Below, in pieces: positions 10,429-21,255 of a stretch of DNA of 64,000 nucleotides; position 1 is the stretch's first letter, and every line of letters begins with the position of its first letter. The position numbers and the translations under genes were made by a program. The notes beneath the pieces are model-generated. The model was not told the origin of the DNA. It searched no databases and saw only the letters and a program-made list of their open reading frames with translations. The stretch is from Diphasiastrum complanatum. Lineage: Eukaryota; Streptophyta; Lycopodiopsida; Lycopodiales; Lycopodiaceae. The stretch is taken from positions 61,277,340 through 61,341,339 of the forward strand of contig CM055101.1 in the NCBI GenBank assembly GCA_029204225.1, in the 5' to 3' direction.

Positions 10429-11289
10429 ATGGCAACCTCAATTGGAGTCATGTTGGAAGCCAATGATAGGCGTACCTCAAGTAACTATTCATTATGGAAA
10501 GTGAGGATGGAGTCACTTCTTGAGATGAATGATGTTTTGGATATTGTTGTAGGTTTGGAGGAGAGACCAGCAAAACAATAAGATCAATTGAGGTATGACA
10601 AGAGGGCCAAGAAGGCTCTACACATGATAAAGATGAATGTTACCAATGAACTTCTCAAGGAAGTTGGTAAGTGCACATCATCTTTGGAAGATTGGAATTC
10701 ATTGAAGAAGCTTTATGAATCCAAGTCTACTTCTAGAGTGTTGAATCTAAGAAGGCAAATCTTTTCTTGTTTGCAAAAGAATGAAGAAAGTCCAAGTACT
10801 TTTGTTTTGAGAATGAAAGCATTGATTGATGAGTTAGCTTGCATAGATGAAAGCATTAAGGAAGGAGAGCTTATTCAAGTGATTCTTAATGGCTTGTTGG
10901 ATGCTCATGCTAACATTGTTCAAAGTATTGCTATTCAAAAGACTTTGCCAAGTTTGATGGATCTTCAAGAGATCTTGATTAATGAGAAATATAGGCTTCA
11001 AGCAAGAGGTGGATCTACATCGACACTTCAAGAGGATGCTATGTTCACAAAGGGCAAATTCAAGGGCAAAACCAAAAGAAAGTGGTCTAAAGGGCAAGAT
11101 CAAGTGGATGCTTCTTCAAGTGGCAAAAAAAAGGATAGATCAAAGCTCAAGTGCTTCTATTGTGGCATCAAAGGACACTTTGCAAGTGAGTGCTACAAGA
11201 AGAAGAGAGATCAAGGAGACAAACAAGGTAATCTTACTCTTGATGAGGATGGTTTTGCTTTTGTGAGATCTAGATCCTTGGTGGATTGA
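10429..11289 (+). pseudogene. Copia E gag, one in-frame stop
   Basis: The ATG at 10429 starts MATSIGVMLEANDRRTSSNY, followed by SLWKVRMESLLEMNDVLDIV (DUF4219/UBN2-type gag N-terminus). A single in-frame TAA lies at 10579-10581. The frame then stays open to 11289, through LRRQIFSCLQKNEESPSTFV and LPSLMDLQEILINEKYRLQA to a perfect nucleocapsid zinc knuckle CFYCGIKGHFASEC (C-X2-C-X4-H-X4-C, about residue 240). Gag makes the particle shell and packages RNA. The frame ends after FVRSRSLVD, while protease begins in the +1 frame a few bases earlier. Apart from the stop codon this is the best preserved gag in the window. Confidence 0.9.
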
Positions 11290-12700
11290 TAGTGGAGCAA
11301 GTTCACACATGACCTTTCACAAAGAGTACTTCACTTCTTTGTTGGCATATGGAGATGACAAGAGGGTGATCTACACGGCCAATGATGGTGAGTGTGCAAT
11401 CAAAGGGATTGGCACAATTCCTATTTCTCTCTCTACAAATAGGAATGTTCATTTGGAGGATGTCTTGTTTATTCCATCTATTACCAAGAATTTGCTTAGT
11501 GTGAGTCAAATGCTAAGTAAGGGCCTCAAGGTGGAGTTTGATGGAGATGCTTGTTTGATCAAAAGGAAGGATGTCTTGATTGGAAAAGGTAAAAGGCAAG
11601 GGAAGTTGTTCAAACTTGATGCTTGTGTTATTGCTAACCAAGTTAGATGTGTTGCAAGGGAGAAAATTTCTATTCAAGAGGTTTGGCACAAAAGGATGGG
11701 ACACCTCAACTTCAAGTCATTGGAGGTAATGGCAAGGAAGAAGGTTGTGATTGGTCTTCCAAGTTTTTTTAAGTAATGACAAGCATGTTTGTGAGTCTTG
11801 TGCTTTGTCTAAGTCACATAGACTACCTTATACTAGATCTATTTCTAGATCTACAAAGCCTTTTTAACTTGTACATTCGGATATTCATGGATTTACTACA
11901 ATTAGCAATAGTGGAGCTAAGATGTATGTAACATTCATTGATGATTTTAGTAGATTTTGTTGGATCTATCTACTAAAGAGCAAGGATGAAGTGTATGATG
12001 TCTTTGTCAAGTTCAAGAATGCAAGGGAGAACCAATTTTCCACAAAGATCAAGTGCTTGAGAGGTGACAATGGTGGTGAGTACATATCTAACAAGTTCAA
12101 GGCCTTTTGTGATGAGCATGGGATCAAGAGGGAGTATACAACATCAAGGACCCCACAACAAAATGGAGCGGCTGAAAGGAAGAATAGAACTTTATGTGAA
12201 AGTGCTAAAGCTATGAGGTTAAGTGCTAATCTTGACAAACCATTTTGGGATCAAGCTTTGTTGTGTGCCAATTTCTTGTGCAATAGGTGGCCGAGGGCTA
12301 TTTTGGATGGAAGGACACCTTTTGAGATGCTATTCAAGAGGAGGCCGAGTGTCAACTTTCTAAGAATTTTTGGATGCACATGCTATGTCAACATTACTCT
12401 TGATGATAGGACCAAGGAGGATCCATCTTCAAGAAGAGGTATTTTTGTTGGATATAGTGAGGTGAGTAAAGCCTACAAGGTTTACATTCCTTCTCCTAAC
12501 AAGGTGATTGTTGGTAGAGATGTCATTTTTGATGAGGGAAACATTCCAAAGGTGTCTTCAACCATGATTGATGGTAAAGTAGATGGATCTAACATTCTTG
12601 ATGTTGATGAGAAGGATCCTACTTTGGATGGTGGTGATGATGGACCTTCATCAAGTCAAAAGCCAAGGAGAACATCAAGAGAAAGACAAGTACCTCTAAA
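11269..12700 (+). pseudogene. Copia E protease and integrase
   Basis: The protease opens with PWWIDSGASSHMT (D-S-G-A) in the +1 frame relative to gag. It is followed by LEDVLFIPSITKNLLSVSQM. The integrase zinc finger is VWHKRMGHLNFKSLEV with CESCALSKSH after a frameshift in a T-run near 11766. A stop sits just before LVHSDIHGF (about 11866). The core keeps all three catalytic acids: YVTFIDDFSRFCW, CLRGDNGGEY and PQQNGAAERKNRTL. The C-terminal module is GIFVGYSEVSKAYKVYIP. The reading stops in RRTSRERQVPLKL, where the inverted-repeat arm begins. RT and RNase H of E are absent downstream, so E is truncated by the rearrangement at about 12694. Confidence 0.9.
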
Positions 12701-12988
12701 GCTAGCAAAGCTTTGTGGCTCGAGAAACAAATTGTTTCTTCAGTAACAAGACTAAATCCGCAATGAAAATACAGATTACTGAGCCACCCGCTCTAATACC
12801 ATGTAGGAATTTGGTGGAAATGCATGGTGTAGTGGAAGTGGAGCTGGTGGTGATAGATTGGAAGTGGAGGAGTTACCAACAGTGCATTGAAGATAGATCA
12901 AACAATACAACAATGCGCAATAGAACTAGAACATATACAAAAACTTGCACTCTGATAGTTATCAAAAATGGAGTACAAGAGCATAAAG
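12694..12988 (-). repeat. Left arm of ~295 bp inverted repeat (LTR end + PBS + leader)
   Basis: This arm is the near-exact reverse complement of 17583-17878 (only scattered mismatches by eye). In minus orientation it contains an LTR end (...TTCCTACA), the primer site TGGTATTAGAGC (12790-12801 as complement) and a leader that begins a short ORF, MKKQ.. in the right arm. The E integrase ends exactly in its outer edge. Confidence 0.88.
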
Positions 12989-13000
12989 CTGGGTGCACCT

Positions 13001-14690
13001 CTACAACTAACCGCCACCACTTTTGCCACCACAACTTCTTCTTTTGTTCAACCCTCCACTACTACTACCACGTCTATTCCTTTTTCCCCTGTTCCTACCA
13101 CCTCTACCTCTGTTCCCACATCTTCTACTGCTTCTATAACCATTGCTTCGCTCATACCCCCTGCTTCGACTTTCACACCCCTCGTTCAGATCAACCCTCT
13201 CGACTCTCTCTCAGCTCTCCCTTGACACCTTGTCGTGGATGAACTTCCTCCATCTTTCACCTCCTTGCCAAGTTTCTTCGCCTCCCACATCTCCATCCAT
13301 CCTTCACACCACCCTCCAGTTCTCTTCTGTTCCTCCCATTCCTTCTTTTGGACAATCGGTCCTTACACCCGTTTCCACTTTTGCTACTCCTCTCACACCC
13401 CCCACATCTCCTATGAAGGCCGCCGAGGGTGACACATCGTTGTCCGATGACGCACTTATACAGATGAAATTTGTCTCATCACCGCAGTGTGCTGATCCTA
13501 TCACACTAGAGGGTATGGCGCCGCCAGAGAACTTGATCGAAGATGATGACACTGGCGTGCAAACCAGTCAAGCGACAACAACAACAGCCCCAACAAGTGC
13601 CACGCTACCGGCTACTCCCACAGACCTCGGCCTACCAAGCTTTGGGAACCTTCATCCAAGACGCGGTAGCGGCCAAGACATCACTGGACAGCTGAGTACT
13701 GCAGTTGGCAACAAAAAACACCCAGTTGTGAGCCGACATTACAAAGCTGTAGCAAGAATTGATGTCGCTCAACAACATGAGCTGGATGGACAGAAGGAGA
13801 TCCTAAAGCTGCAACCAAAAAAAGATGGCCTAAATCAATATATCCAGAGCCTCTTCAAAGTAGTCATAGATGCTTCGACAAAGGTCCAAGAGCTTCAAAC
13901 AGAAGCATACAACGACTCGTCCCCTTCAAGCGTAGCTTCAAATCTATGAGACGGAAAATATTTGTCTGGGAGCGGAGGTCCAAGCGTTGCAGAATGAAAA
14001 GACCGCCTGGCTAGGCTCAACCGGCACCTAATACTAGGCCGCTCTCTCAGGCTGAAATGAACCTATTCTAGCATCATACAGCCACACCTTGAATAGCTAC
14101 CAGGTGAAATTCGACAAATACAGAGCAAGTGCCAATCAGGAGTTGGTCCAGGCCAAGCAAGCCCTCAAGGCCTGTCAAAAGTTCATGGAGCAGAAACCCC
14201 AAACCGCCCCGATGGCAATTCCAGTGCCACTTGTCTTTGATACCGCACAGGTCGGCTCCAGCCAAGATAAAAAAAAACAAGTAGTAGGGGCAAGCACTCC
14301 AGACCATGGCTCAGGTGCACAAGATCAGCGGCCCTAGGATACCACATGAGCCGACACTCAGAGGCAAGATACAAGCCCAGATATGAGCCAGGCACAAGCC
14401 TCATCCTCACAAGGCTCGAGATCGATCTCTGCCAGCCGCATGTTCACAAAGCCAATCTCGATAGAGGATGAAATCAATTCCTATCTGGCGCAGTTCCCAC
14501 ATGAAAGCTTGCACGACAGTTGGCAACTCGCAATGACTATAAAGAAGATCAAGGACAATGAGCTGGCCTATATCCCAACCCTAGGAGCTCAGCCGGAATG
14601 GAAAAAATGATTGTTTGAATGGGACCCTGCGGCCATCAAGGCATACATTACTATTCCAGGCAATTATGGGTCAACGCCCACTACCTCCCC
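13001..14690 (+). pseudogene. Unrecognised Ser/Thr/Pro-rich and coiled-coil ORF
   Basis: The function is unknown. A broken open frame can be followed over about 1.7 kb. First comes a Thr/Ser/Pro-rich part (TTTSSFVQPSTTTTTSIPF, 13020-13420), then an acidic Thr-rich part (13430-13640). A helical part rich in Glu, Lys and Leu (HELDGQKEILKLQPKKDGLN, then QVKFDKYRASANQELVQAKQ) suggests coiled coil. A C-terminal module follows, ISIEDEINSYLAQFP, NELAYIPTLGAQPEW, a stop, and LFEWDPAAIKAYI. The last module is shared with the minus-strand ORF near 34870-34960 (ELDKIPALGEQPAW .. FEKTPESIRSYV). Both copies sit just before an LTR with a TATA box, so they probably belong to a non-autonomous LTR element family. 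At least three frame breaks are present. Confidence 0.55.
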
Positions 14691-14930
14691 TACCAACGTC
14701 GATCTAAATGGGCGGAGTGTGGCACCCCCCTAGACCAAATCACGATCCACACAAGGAATTGGCCAAAGATAGAATCATAGTACGGGTGGAAGACGAACGT
14801 ACACGCCAGAAGGGCTCTCGTTCAGTTTTCACAACAATCTCTCACCTGCCCAGATCCAACAATCCGCGCAGCCACAACATACGCCTGGGACTTGTAAATA
14901 AAATCGAAAAGTAGAAATAGTTGAGAGGGT

Positions 14931-15430
14931 TGTGGCATCTACACGTATAAGACCATGGCCCAATGAGCATGCAAGTTAAGTTGTAAATAGCGTAAAGAAC
15001 TTGGGCCTTTTTGTAAATAAAATAAAACTTGAGGCCACAATGTCAAGTTAATAAACTTAGTGTAAAACCTTCTAAGTTGATTCACATGAATCATGTGAAT
15101 TCCAATGTACTTTTTTAGGACCCTTGGGATTAGATTGGGTCCAAGATGGATGGTTAAGATTAGTGCACATATTTTTAGAAGTAGAAAATAGGATTTTGGG
15201 GCAAGGGCCCTCCCCATTGATATAAAGGCACCTCTTGTACCATATTTCCATGCTTAATGAGAAGGAGGAGACTCTACTATTTTGGAGAGCCAAAGCAACT
15301 TCATTTGCTAAGCACTCATGCTAATGCTATTGTTGTGTTTTCCGTTTGCTTTCCATTTTCTTGTTATTGTTTTAATAGTTATGGTTTTTCCATTAGCAAG
15401 CATCTTGAGCATTTGAGCTAACCTCCCTCT
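14931..15430 (+). repeat. LTR-like block with TATA box
   Basis: It follows GAGAGGGT (a short purine tract) and begins TGTGGCATCTAC. The 3' half matches the minus-strand block at 3970-4330, including GGGTCCAAGATGGATGG, TAGGATTTTGGGGCAAGGGC and GAGCATTTGAGCTAACCTCC. The TATA box TTGATATAAAGGCACC lies near 15218-15232. It is probably the 3' LTR of the element that carries the unknown ORF upstream. Confidence 0.6.
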
Positions 15431-15432
15431 CT

Positions 15433-16480
15433 GTGTATCTGGATACTTTGAATGCTACGGCTTGGCTAAAGCATTTTGTGGATGTGCATGGAGAAAAATT
15501 ACCAAATTTATTATATTTTCACTTGCCAGATAATTTGACAAAATTGGAGATATTTTTGATGTACAAGGAGTTCGATAAGACAAAAAATGTTGCCTATTTA
15601 AGTTACTCGTATTTTCTTAGGATTTGGAAGAGAGATTTTGGTTTGGTGAAGATTTCTAAAGAATCACGAATAATAGTTTGTTTGACATGTGAGTTGTTAA
15701 AAAGCAACTAGCAAAGACCAATGATGAGAAATGTAAAATTTAATTGACTTTAAGTACTTTAAAAACTTCTTTTTTTTTGTTAATTTTTGAGTTTTCAAAT
15801 TATTAATGATATAATATTATCATAATTTTATTGAATATTTTAATTGTCACATTTTGTAGTGGATGTTGCAAATTTAAAGCGCTTCAAGTGAACAAAGATC
15901 AACAAACAATGGAAAGACAAAAATTATCGAAACATCAAAAGAAATGCCTAGAATGTCCACAAAAATATTTGGGCCTTGTCATCAATGGCATGGATAAGAA
16001 GAAAACGATGTTATCTCATTTCGTTAGAGTGCCAAAAAATTTGAACGAGATAGATTTTATTCAGGTTCATCTCGTTGGAGCACTTGTGTTTAATGGCACA
16101 TTGGAGTCGAAAGTATTTTTCAATTATCCCAATGTTCAAAATGATCCAAATTTGACCATCACCATTGTACAAAAGATAATTTGTGAATTTGGTGATAATC
16201 TTCCAGAAATACTATATTTGCAACTTGACAACATACTACTAGGGAAAATAAAAATCAGACTATAATGGCTTACTTGTCCATGTTCGTAGAGAAAAAAGTT
16301 TCCAAAATATAAAAATAGGATTTTGTTCGTGGGTCACACCCATGATCAAATTGATCAGACGTTTAGTTGTTTTTCCAAAAGAGTAAGATGCAAGAAGGCA
16401 TTTTCTTTACCAATGCTTCAGAGCATTGTTGAAGAATCATATGTGCCAAAGCCAAATGTGTCGGCGACAAAGGACAAAGG
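15433..16480 (+). pseudogene. DUF7869-like (VGHTH) protein fragment
   Basis: Broken frames give, in order, HFVDVHGEKLPNLLYFHLPD, then HQKKCLECPQKYLGLVINGM with MDKKKTMLSHFVRVPKNLNE, VHLVGALVFNGTLESKVFF, EILYLQLDN, and in another frame FVGHTHDQIDQTFSCFSKRV. The VGHTH..IDQ.FS signature with an upstream LYLQLDN is what I recall of the DUF7869 family, found in many eukaryotes and often linked to mobile DNA. Its reaction is unknown. At least two frameshifts separate the pieces (near 16230-16325). The original gene was plus strand. The fragment is inserted between an LTR and a copia RNase H, so it is probably transposon cargo. Confidence 0.55.
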
Positions 16481-16804
16481 AGGAGGAGACATGCAAGAAA
16501 AAGTTGATCACTCACATTTATTGTTTGTTTGCTGTATTTTTCCAGAGAGTTCAAAGTTGGAAGCATGGTGGAATCATTTCATTTACATTCTATTTGATTC
16601 TTCATGTTCTAGTCACATTTTTACATGTAAAATTGATGTAAGAAATAGTGAAGCATCCCAAGTGGACACTATTCTCTATATCAATAATGGTTGTTTCTAT
16701 TTTGAGCATTACATGATCATTGAAAGGAGATCTATGCTTAGGAAGAAGATCATTCTTATGATGGATCAAAGTTCTATTGGCAAAAACTATGCTAGGAGCA
16801 TTGG

Positions 16805-17380
16805 AAGCTAGGAAAGCGAGTTTTGAGGTACATCATTGGAACTCGAGATTTTGGCATATTGTATGAGGGATCATCACCTAATCTTTTTGGGTTTTCAGAT
16901 TTGGACTATGCTGGAGATGTAATGGATAGGAAATCCATTAGTTCTTATTGTATTTTCATAGGTGATGGAGCTATATCATGGATGTCAAAGAAACAAGCCA
17001 CTATCTCATTGTCATCTAGTGAGGCCGAGTACAAAGCTCTTACACATTGCACAAAGGAGATGGTATGGATCAAAAGGATGATCAAGGATCTTCAGTTGAT
17101 GGATTTTTCAGAGAGCCCAATCATCTTTTGTGACAATCAATCAGCCCAAAGAATGGCATCCAATCCTATCTTTCATGCTAGGAGCAAGCATATTGAGATA
17201 CAATATCATTTTGTGAGGGAGCGAGTCATTGCGAAGGAGGTGGAGCTTCAACATGTGTCTTCAAGGGAATGTGTAGCTGATATCTTCACCAAAGCATTGG
17301 GAAAAGACTTGTTCATGAAGCATAGGACTTCAGTGGATAGTTGGGTTCATCCTTGTTGTCCTTCTTCGGTACTGGTGTGA
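16805..17380 (+). pseudogene. Copia RNase H fragment
   Basis: The frame opens at LGKRVLRYIIGTRDFGILYE and reads through FSDLDYAGDVMDRKS (first Asp), ISWMSKKQATISLSSSEAEY (Glu), IIFCDNQSAQRMASNP (Asp) and HARSKHIEIQYHFVRERV to HVSSRECVADIFTKAL. All core copia RNase H residues are present, and the 185-codon frame is uninterrupted. RT is missing upstream: the frame begins abruptly after the DUF7869-like scrap. It may be the lost 3' part of element E or of a relative. Confidence 0.88.
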
Positions 17381-17769
17381 CATTCGCTTCATGATTGCAA
17401 ATATCAGCATCCACCGTAGCTATAGCCTCCTATGGCAGATCAATGTATAGGAATTATTCTGTAACGATGATCAGTGGTTAAGTAAGTTTTTAGAATCAGT
17501 TAATTAGCATTGTTGTATTCCAATATCTGCTATCAACGAACTCAACTAAAGCTGGTATTTGTGCCCACTGATTTGTGCCCATCTTTATGCTCTTGTACTC
17601 CATTTTTGATAATTATCAGAGTGCAAGTTTTTGTATATGTTCTAGTTCTATTGCGCGTTGTTGTATTGTTTGATCTATCTTCAATGCATTGCTGGTAACT
17701 CCTGCACTTCCAATCTATCACCACCAGCTCCACTTCCACTACACCATGCATTTCCACCAAATTCCTACA
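17381..17769 (+). repeat. LTR preceding PBS (start uncertain)
   Basis: The right edge is fixed by the primer site at 17770: the LTR ends AAATTCCTACA. The left edge is not clear. It follows the RNase H stop within about 10 bp, starting TGTGACATTCGC, which would fit a 3' LTR start. Its 3' half is the right inverted-repeat arm. Confidence 0.5.
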
Positions 17770-17878
17770 TGGTATTAGAGCTGGTGGCTCAGTAATCTGT
17801 ATTTTCATTGCGGATTTAGTCTTGTTTATGAAGAAACAATTTGTTTCTCGAGCCACAAAGCTTTGCTAGCTTTAGAGC
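17583..17878 (+). repeat. Right arm of ~295 bp inverted repeat
   Basis: This is the reverse complement of 12694-12988, with LTR end, PBS (TGGTATTAGAGC, 17770-17781) and leader with ATG at 17828. The identity is far higher than between the LTRs of the old elements, so the inversion or duplication is relatively recent. Confidence 0.88.
17770..17781 (+). promoter_or_regulatory. Primer-binding site variant TGGTATTAGAGC
   Basis: Met-i type primer site with C to T at position 7. The same variant occurs in the left arm, so it was present before the repeat arms separated. Confidence 0.8.
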
Positions 17879-17879
17879 T

Positions 17880-18674
17880 CAAGTCCGCAGAAACTCAAGG
17901 GAGCTCCCCGGACTCGAAGACCAAAGCTTCGAGGAGTGCAGACCCGAGGATGACTGTCAAATGTTTGTTGACTAAAGGATATCCGAACATGAAGAAGAAA
18001 CGTTCGTGGACCCAGAAAGGCTCAATGGCGAGGACCAAGGAATATGAAGACACTAAAGGTGAAGAAGACACAAAGACCGAAAGGCGATGGATCTTCACAC
18101 CAAAGGACAAAGGAGATCGAGAAAGTACAAGGAGGATGTCACTCCTCCATGGACCACTTGGGTACCATTAGAACGTGCTCAACCAACCATTCTTGTAACC
18201 TCTGATCAGCTTAAACATTTTTCTCCATCCATCTATATAAAAATAGATTGAAAACGAGGGAACAGGTTGAGCATCCATTTGATTGAACATCATCGATGTC
18301 CAAGAAGTTCGCTAGTAAGCGAGACGAACATATATGGTTCGTGGGAGAGTTTGTGCCTCTCACACCGACACACTGCATGGACATGTCACACATCGTTTAA
18401 AGAATTCACTGATAATACAGTAGATGTTTATGCAGATGATTTTCTTATCTTATATATTATTGAATGCCTTATTGTCAGATTGGTGTATGTTCGTAAGTAG
18501 CTATTTTATCCTTATTTAGCATACTGGTTTCATCTTGTTGAATGCACAAACAAATTCTAAAGTGGATCAGTAGTGTCTGTCCATGCTTTGGAGGATTGTA
18601 GATCTATCATGGAAGGCAGTATACCATTAGATAGAATCGAACTCGCATCCGGACTTACTTCAAATTTTTTGTCA
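17880..18674 (+). repeat. 5' LTR region of copia H with TATA box
   Basis: The left boundary is unknown. The right end is set by the PBS at 18679: the LTR ends TTTTGTCA with a 4 bp spacer (TTAG). A TATA box CTATATAAAAAT lies at 18233-18244, about 430 bp before the LTR end, as expected for U3/R. There is no gene inside. Confidence 0.55.
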
Positions 18675-18678
18675 TTAG

Positions 18679-18690
18679 TGGTATCAGAAC
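18679..18690 (+). promoter_or_regulatory. Primer-binding site of copia H
   Basis: TGGTATCAGAAC, a Met-i primer site with one change (GC to AC), about 100 bp before the gag ATG. Confidence 0.8.
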
Positions 18691-18796
18691 CACGGGCTCA
18701 TATTCGAGAGCTGATATAGCTTAAAGTTGTTAGATTTAGGAGACAAGTATTCAGAACAAGAAACCAAAAAAACAGATTGAAGAACAGTTCACAAAA

Positions 18797-19690
18797 ATGG
18801 CATCAATAAGCAGCATACAGTCAAAGATCTGCACAATTCTCGACTCAGCAAGGTCCAACTTCCTAGCATGAAAGGTGAAGACCTCTCTCATACTAATGGG
18901 AGAAGGGCTATTTCCCTAGGTAGATGTTACCAAAGAAATGGGTATAACCACCAAGAAAGAGCTACAAGAAAATGGAGAGAAAAGAACGACAAGGAAGAAG
19001 CCATGTTGTCATCATCCATTGAAAATAGCTTAACACTTGACCTCGCTATCCAATGCAAGAGAGATGTGGGATACATTGCTTACCATATTTTAGATGAAAT
19101 CACGCAGTCAGATCATGCTTATTAAAGATTAGCTGACAAACCTGTGATGGGATGACAGATACCGCACCTCCTTTAGCAAAAAGATGAAGCATCTGTTCCT
19201 TTTGTTACACAACGCCGGAACAGAGAATGCAGTATCAGCGGAGAAGCAACTCACTTACTTGTTACGAGCTTTACCAAGATCTTTCCAGACAATCCGAACG
19301 TTGCTAGCAAAGGATCCAGCTATGACACTAAAAAAGGCAGTGATTGAGATTCGAGAAGAAGTCGAAGCTCATGAGCACCTTGATCACAAGGACGCTTCTG
19401 ACCAAGCTCTCTACAACAATAAAAAAAATGCCCAAGAAGCAGTTCAAGCCTAAGAGAGAGTCAGATTAAAGGAAAGACCAAGATCAACAAACAGAGAGAG
19501 CCAACAAAGGCAGATGGAAGAAGAAAGAAAAGCCAAAATAACATAATGACGACAAGAAAGTATGTGTGAGATGCAAACACGAAGGACACACTGTAGATTT
19601 GTGTTGGCTAAATCCAAAGATCGAGTGTATCCATTGTCAGAATAAAGGTCATGCAACCATGGACTGTTACTAGAACCTGAGGAACAAGCA
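18797..19690 (+). pseudogene. Copia H gag with two zinc knuckles
   Basis: It starts MASISSIQSKICTILDSARS, then FLA and a stop where copia gag normally has Trp (AW-K). The second half has LTYLLRALPRSFQTIRTLLA, a UBN2-type gag helix block. Two consecutive nucleocapsid knuckles follow: CVRCKHEGHTVDLC and CIHCQNKGHATMDC, both perfect C-X2-C-X4-H-X4-C. Most plant copia gags have one, so the double knuckle is notable. At least three stops or frameshifts (near 18868, 19125 and 19453) prevent expression. It belongs to the same family as the fragments at 51489 and 45944. Confidence 0.85.
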
Positions 19691-19829
19691 GCCTCAAGGC
19701 AAAGAGAGAACAATAATAGTTCAGCCTACATCGAAGAGCCAGAAAGCTCAAAGATGGGCAAAGAAAGGTCAAACAACGGAAATTTGATAGCCTATCTATG
19801 TACAAAAGTGTGTGCAGCATCGACATCTG

Positions 19830-20165
19830 ACACACAAGAGGTAATCCTTGATCAAGAGCTACCTCACACTTTATTACAACAAGACAGATAATGTCTGACT
19901 TTCAGAGTGTAGATCCATCAAGATTTATAGTTCTTGGAGATGGATCAAAACACCATGTGAACGGTATTGGTTTGCTATGGCTCAACACAAATGGCAGAGA
20001 CTGACGACTAGAAGATGTTCTCTTTGTACCCACACTACAACAAGACTTGCTATCAGTTGCAAGAATAGGAGATGTTGGGATGTGTGTGATGTTTTCGAAC
20101 GAAACATGCAACGTCGTTGATGCCAGCACCAGTGCGTTGATCATGCAAGGTAGATGAAAGGGCAA
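19830..20165 (+). pseudogene. Copia H protease
   Basis: The protease start is scrambled by a frameshift: EVILD in one frame, then RATSHF in the next, where D-S-G-A-T-S-H-F is expected. The active-site Gly is changed to Arg. It is followed by PSRFIVLGDGSKHHVNGIG and LEDVLFVPTLQQDLLSVARI, typical of the copia protease to integrase boundary. There are stops in between, so it is inactive. Confidence 0.72.
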
Positions 20166-20175
20166 CCTGAATCAT

Positions 20176-21255
20176 TTGAGGGTATGCCTGCCAACAAATC
20201 AAGCACACCAAGCCCATGACTCTGCAGATGTTCTATGGCACAAGAGACTATGCCACATGAACTCTATGGCATTTTATCAAGCAAGCCAACATGGAGCTAT
20301 CATAGGAGTAAGCATCATGAATGCAACCAATTCGACAACTTGTGATGCATGCATGAAAGTGAACATGTCCCGAACTCCAGTCACCAGAGACTCCTATAGA
20401 ACAACAAAGATTCTAGAGCTGGTACATTCGAACATCTGTGGACCTTTTGATGTGATCTCAATAGGAGGCTCGAAGTACTACGTCACCTTCATTGATGACT
20501 ACATCAAGTTCGTGCGAGTCTACTTCATTCACAACAAATCAGATGCACTCTACAAGCTCACAGAATATGTGAACTGGGCAGAAAGATGCACAGGAAGCAG
20601 AGTGAGGCAGATCAAGACTGATCGTGGTGGAGAATACATCTCGAACCGCTTCACTGACTTCTGCAATGATCGAGAAATCCTTCATAGAGGATTGCGTCCT
20701 ACACACCACACTACAACGGTGTGGCTGAGAGAAAGAACAGGACACTCATGGAAGACGCAAGGTGCATGATGGCCTACTCAAAGACACCAAGAGTGCTATG
20801 GGCTGAAGCAGTAGCTACAACTGCCTACATCAAGAACAGGATAGGCAAATCAAGTGTTCCTCACACGACACCACACGAACTATGGTGGGGTAGAAAGCCC
20901 AATCTGATACATGTTCGGATTTCTGGCTGTGTAGCTTATGCACATATTCTTGATAAGCTTCAAAAGAAGCTTGATGAGAAAGTCGAATTAGGATATCTCA
21001 TCGGGTATGACAATCATTCGTCATACTACAAGATCTACATGCCAGAAACAAATCTAGTGAAGATTGTCAGAGACGTCAAGTTCGATGAGACAAGAACAAT
21101 GGCCAATGATGATTCTGCTAGCTATGAAGTCTTAGGAAGGCAACACTATGACTTGCCAACCATGATAGAGGGAGCAGAACCTGAACACTCATATGAAGAT
21201 GTTCGAACTCCACGTAAGTTGAGCGACGATCAGATGAGGAAAGGACCGCAAGCTT
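20176..21255 (+). pseudogene. Copia H integrase
   Basis: The zinc finger VLWHKRLCHMNSMAFYQ with CDACMKVNMSRTP leads into the core YVTFIDDYIKFVRVYF (Asp), RQIKTDRGGEYISNRF (Asp) and, after a frameshift near 20700, GVAERKNRTLMEDARCMMAY (Glu). The C-terminal region has TTPHELWWGRKPNLIHVRIS, LGYLIGYDNHSSYYKIYMPE and VKFDE. All three acids are kept but in two frames. It joins DNA ends to the chromosome in the nucleus. The copy at 51489-52405 is a close relative, about as degraded. Confidence 0.88.

Noticed and set aside
13143-13430. Ser/Thr/Pro-rich translation as a cell-wall (extensin/AGP) host protein
   Set aside because: No SPPPP or signal peptide. It continues into the coiled-coil and shared module found again near another LTR, so a mobile-element origin is likelier.
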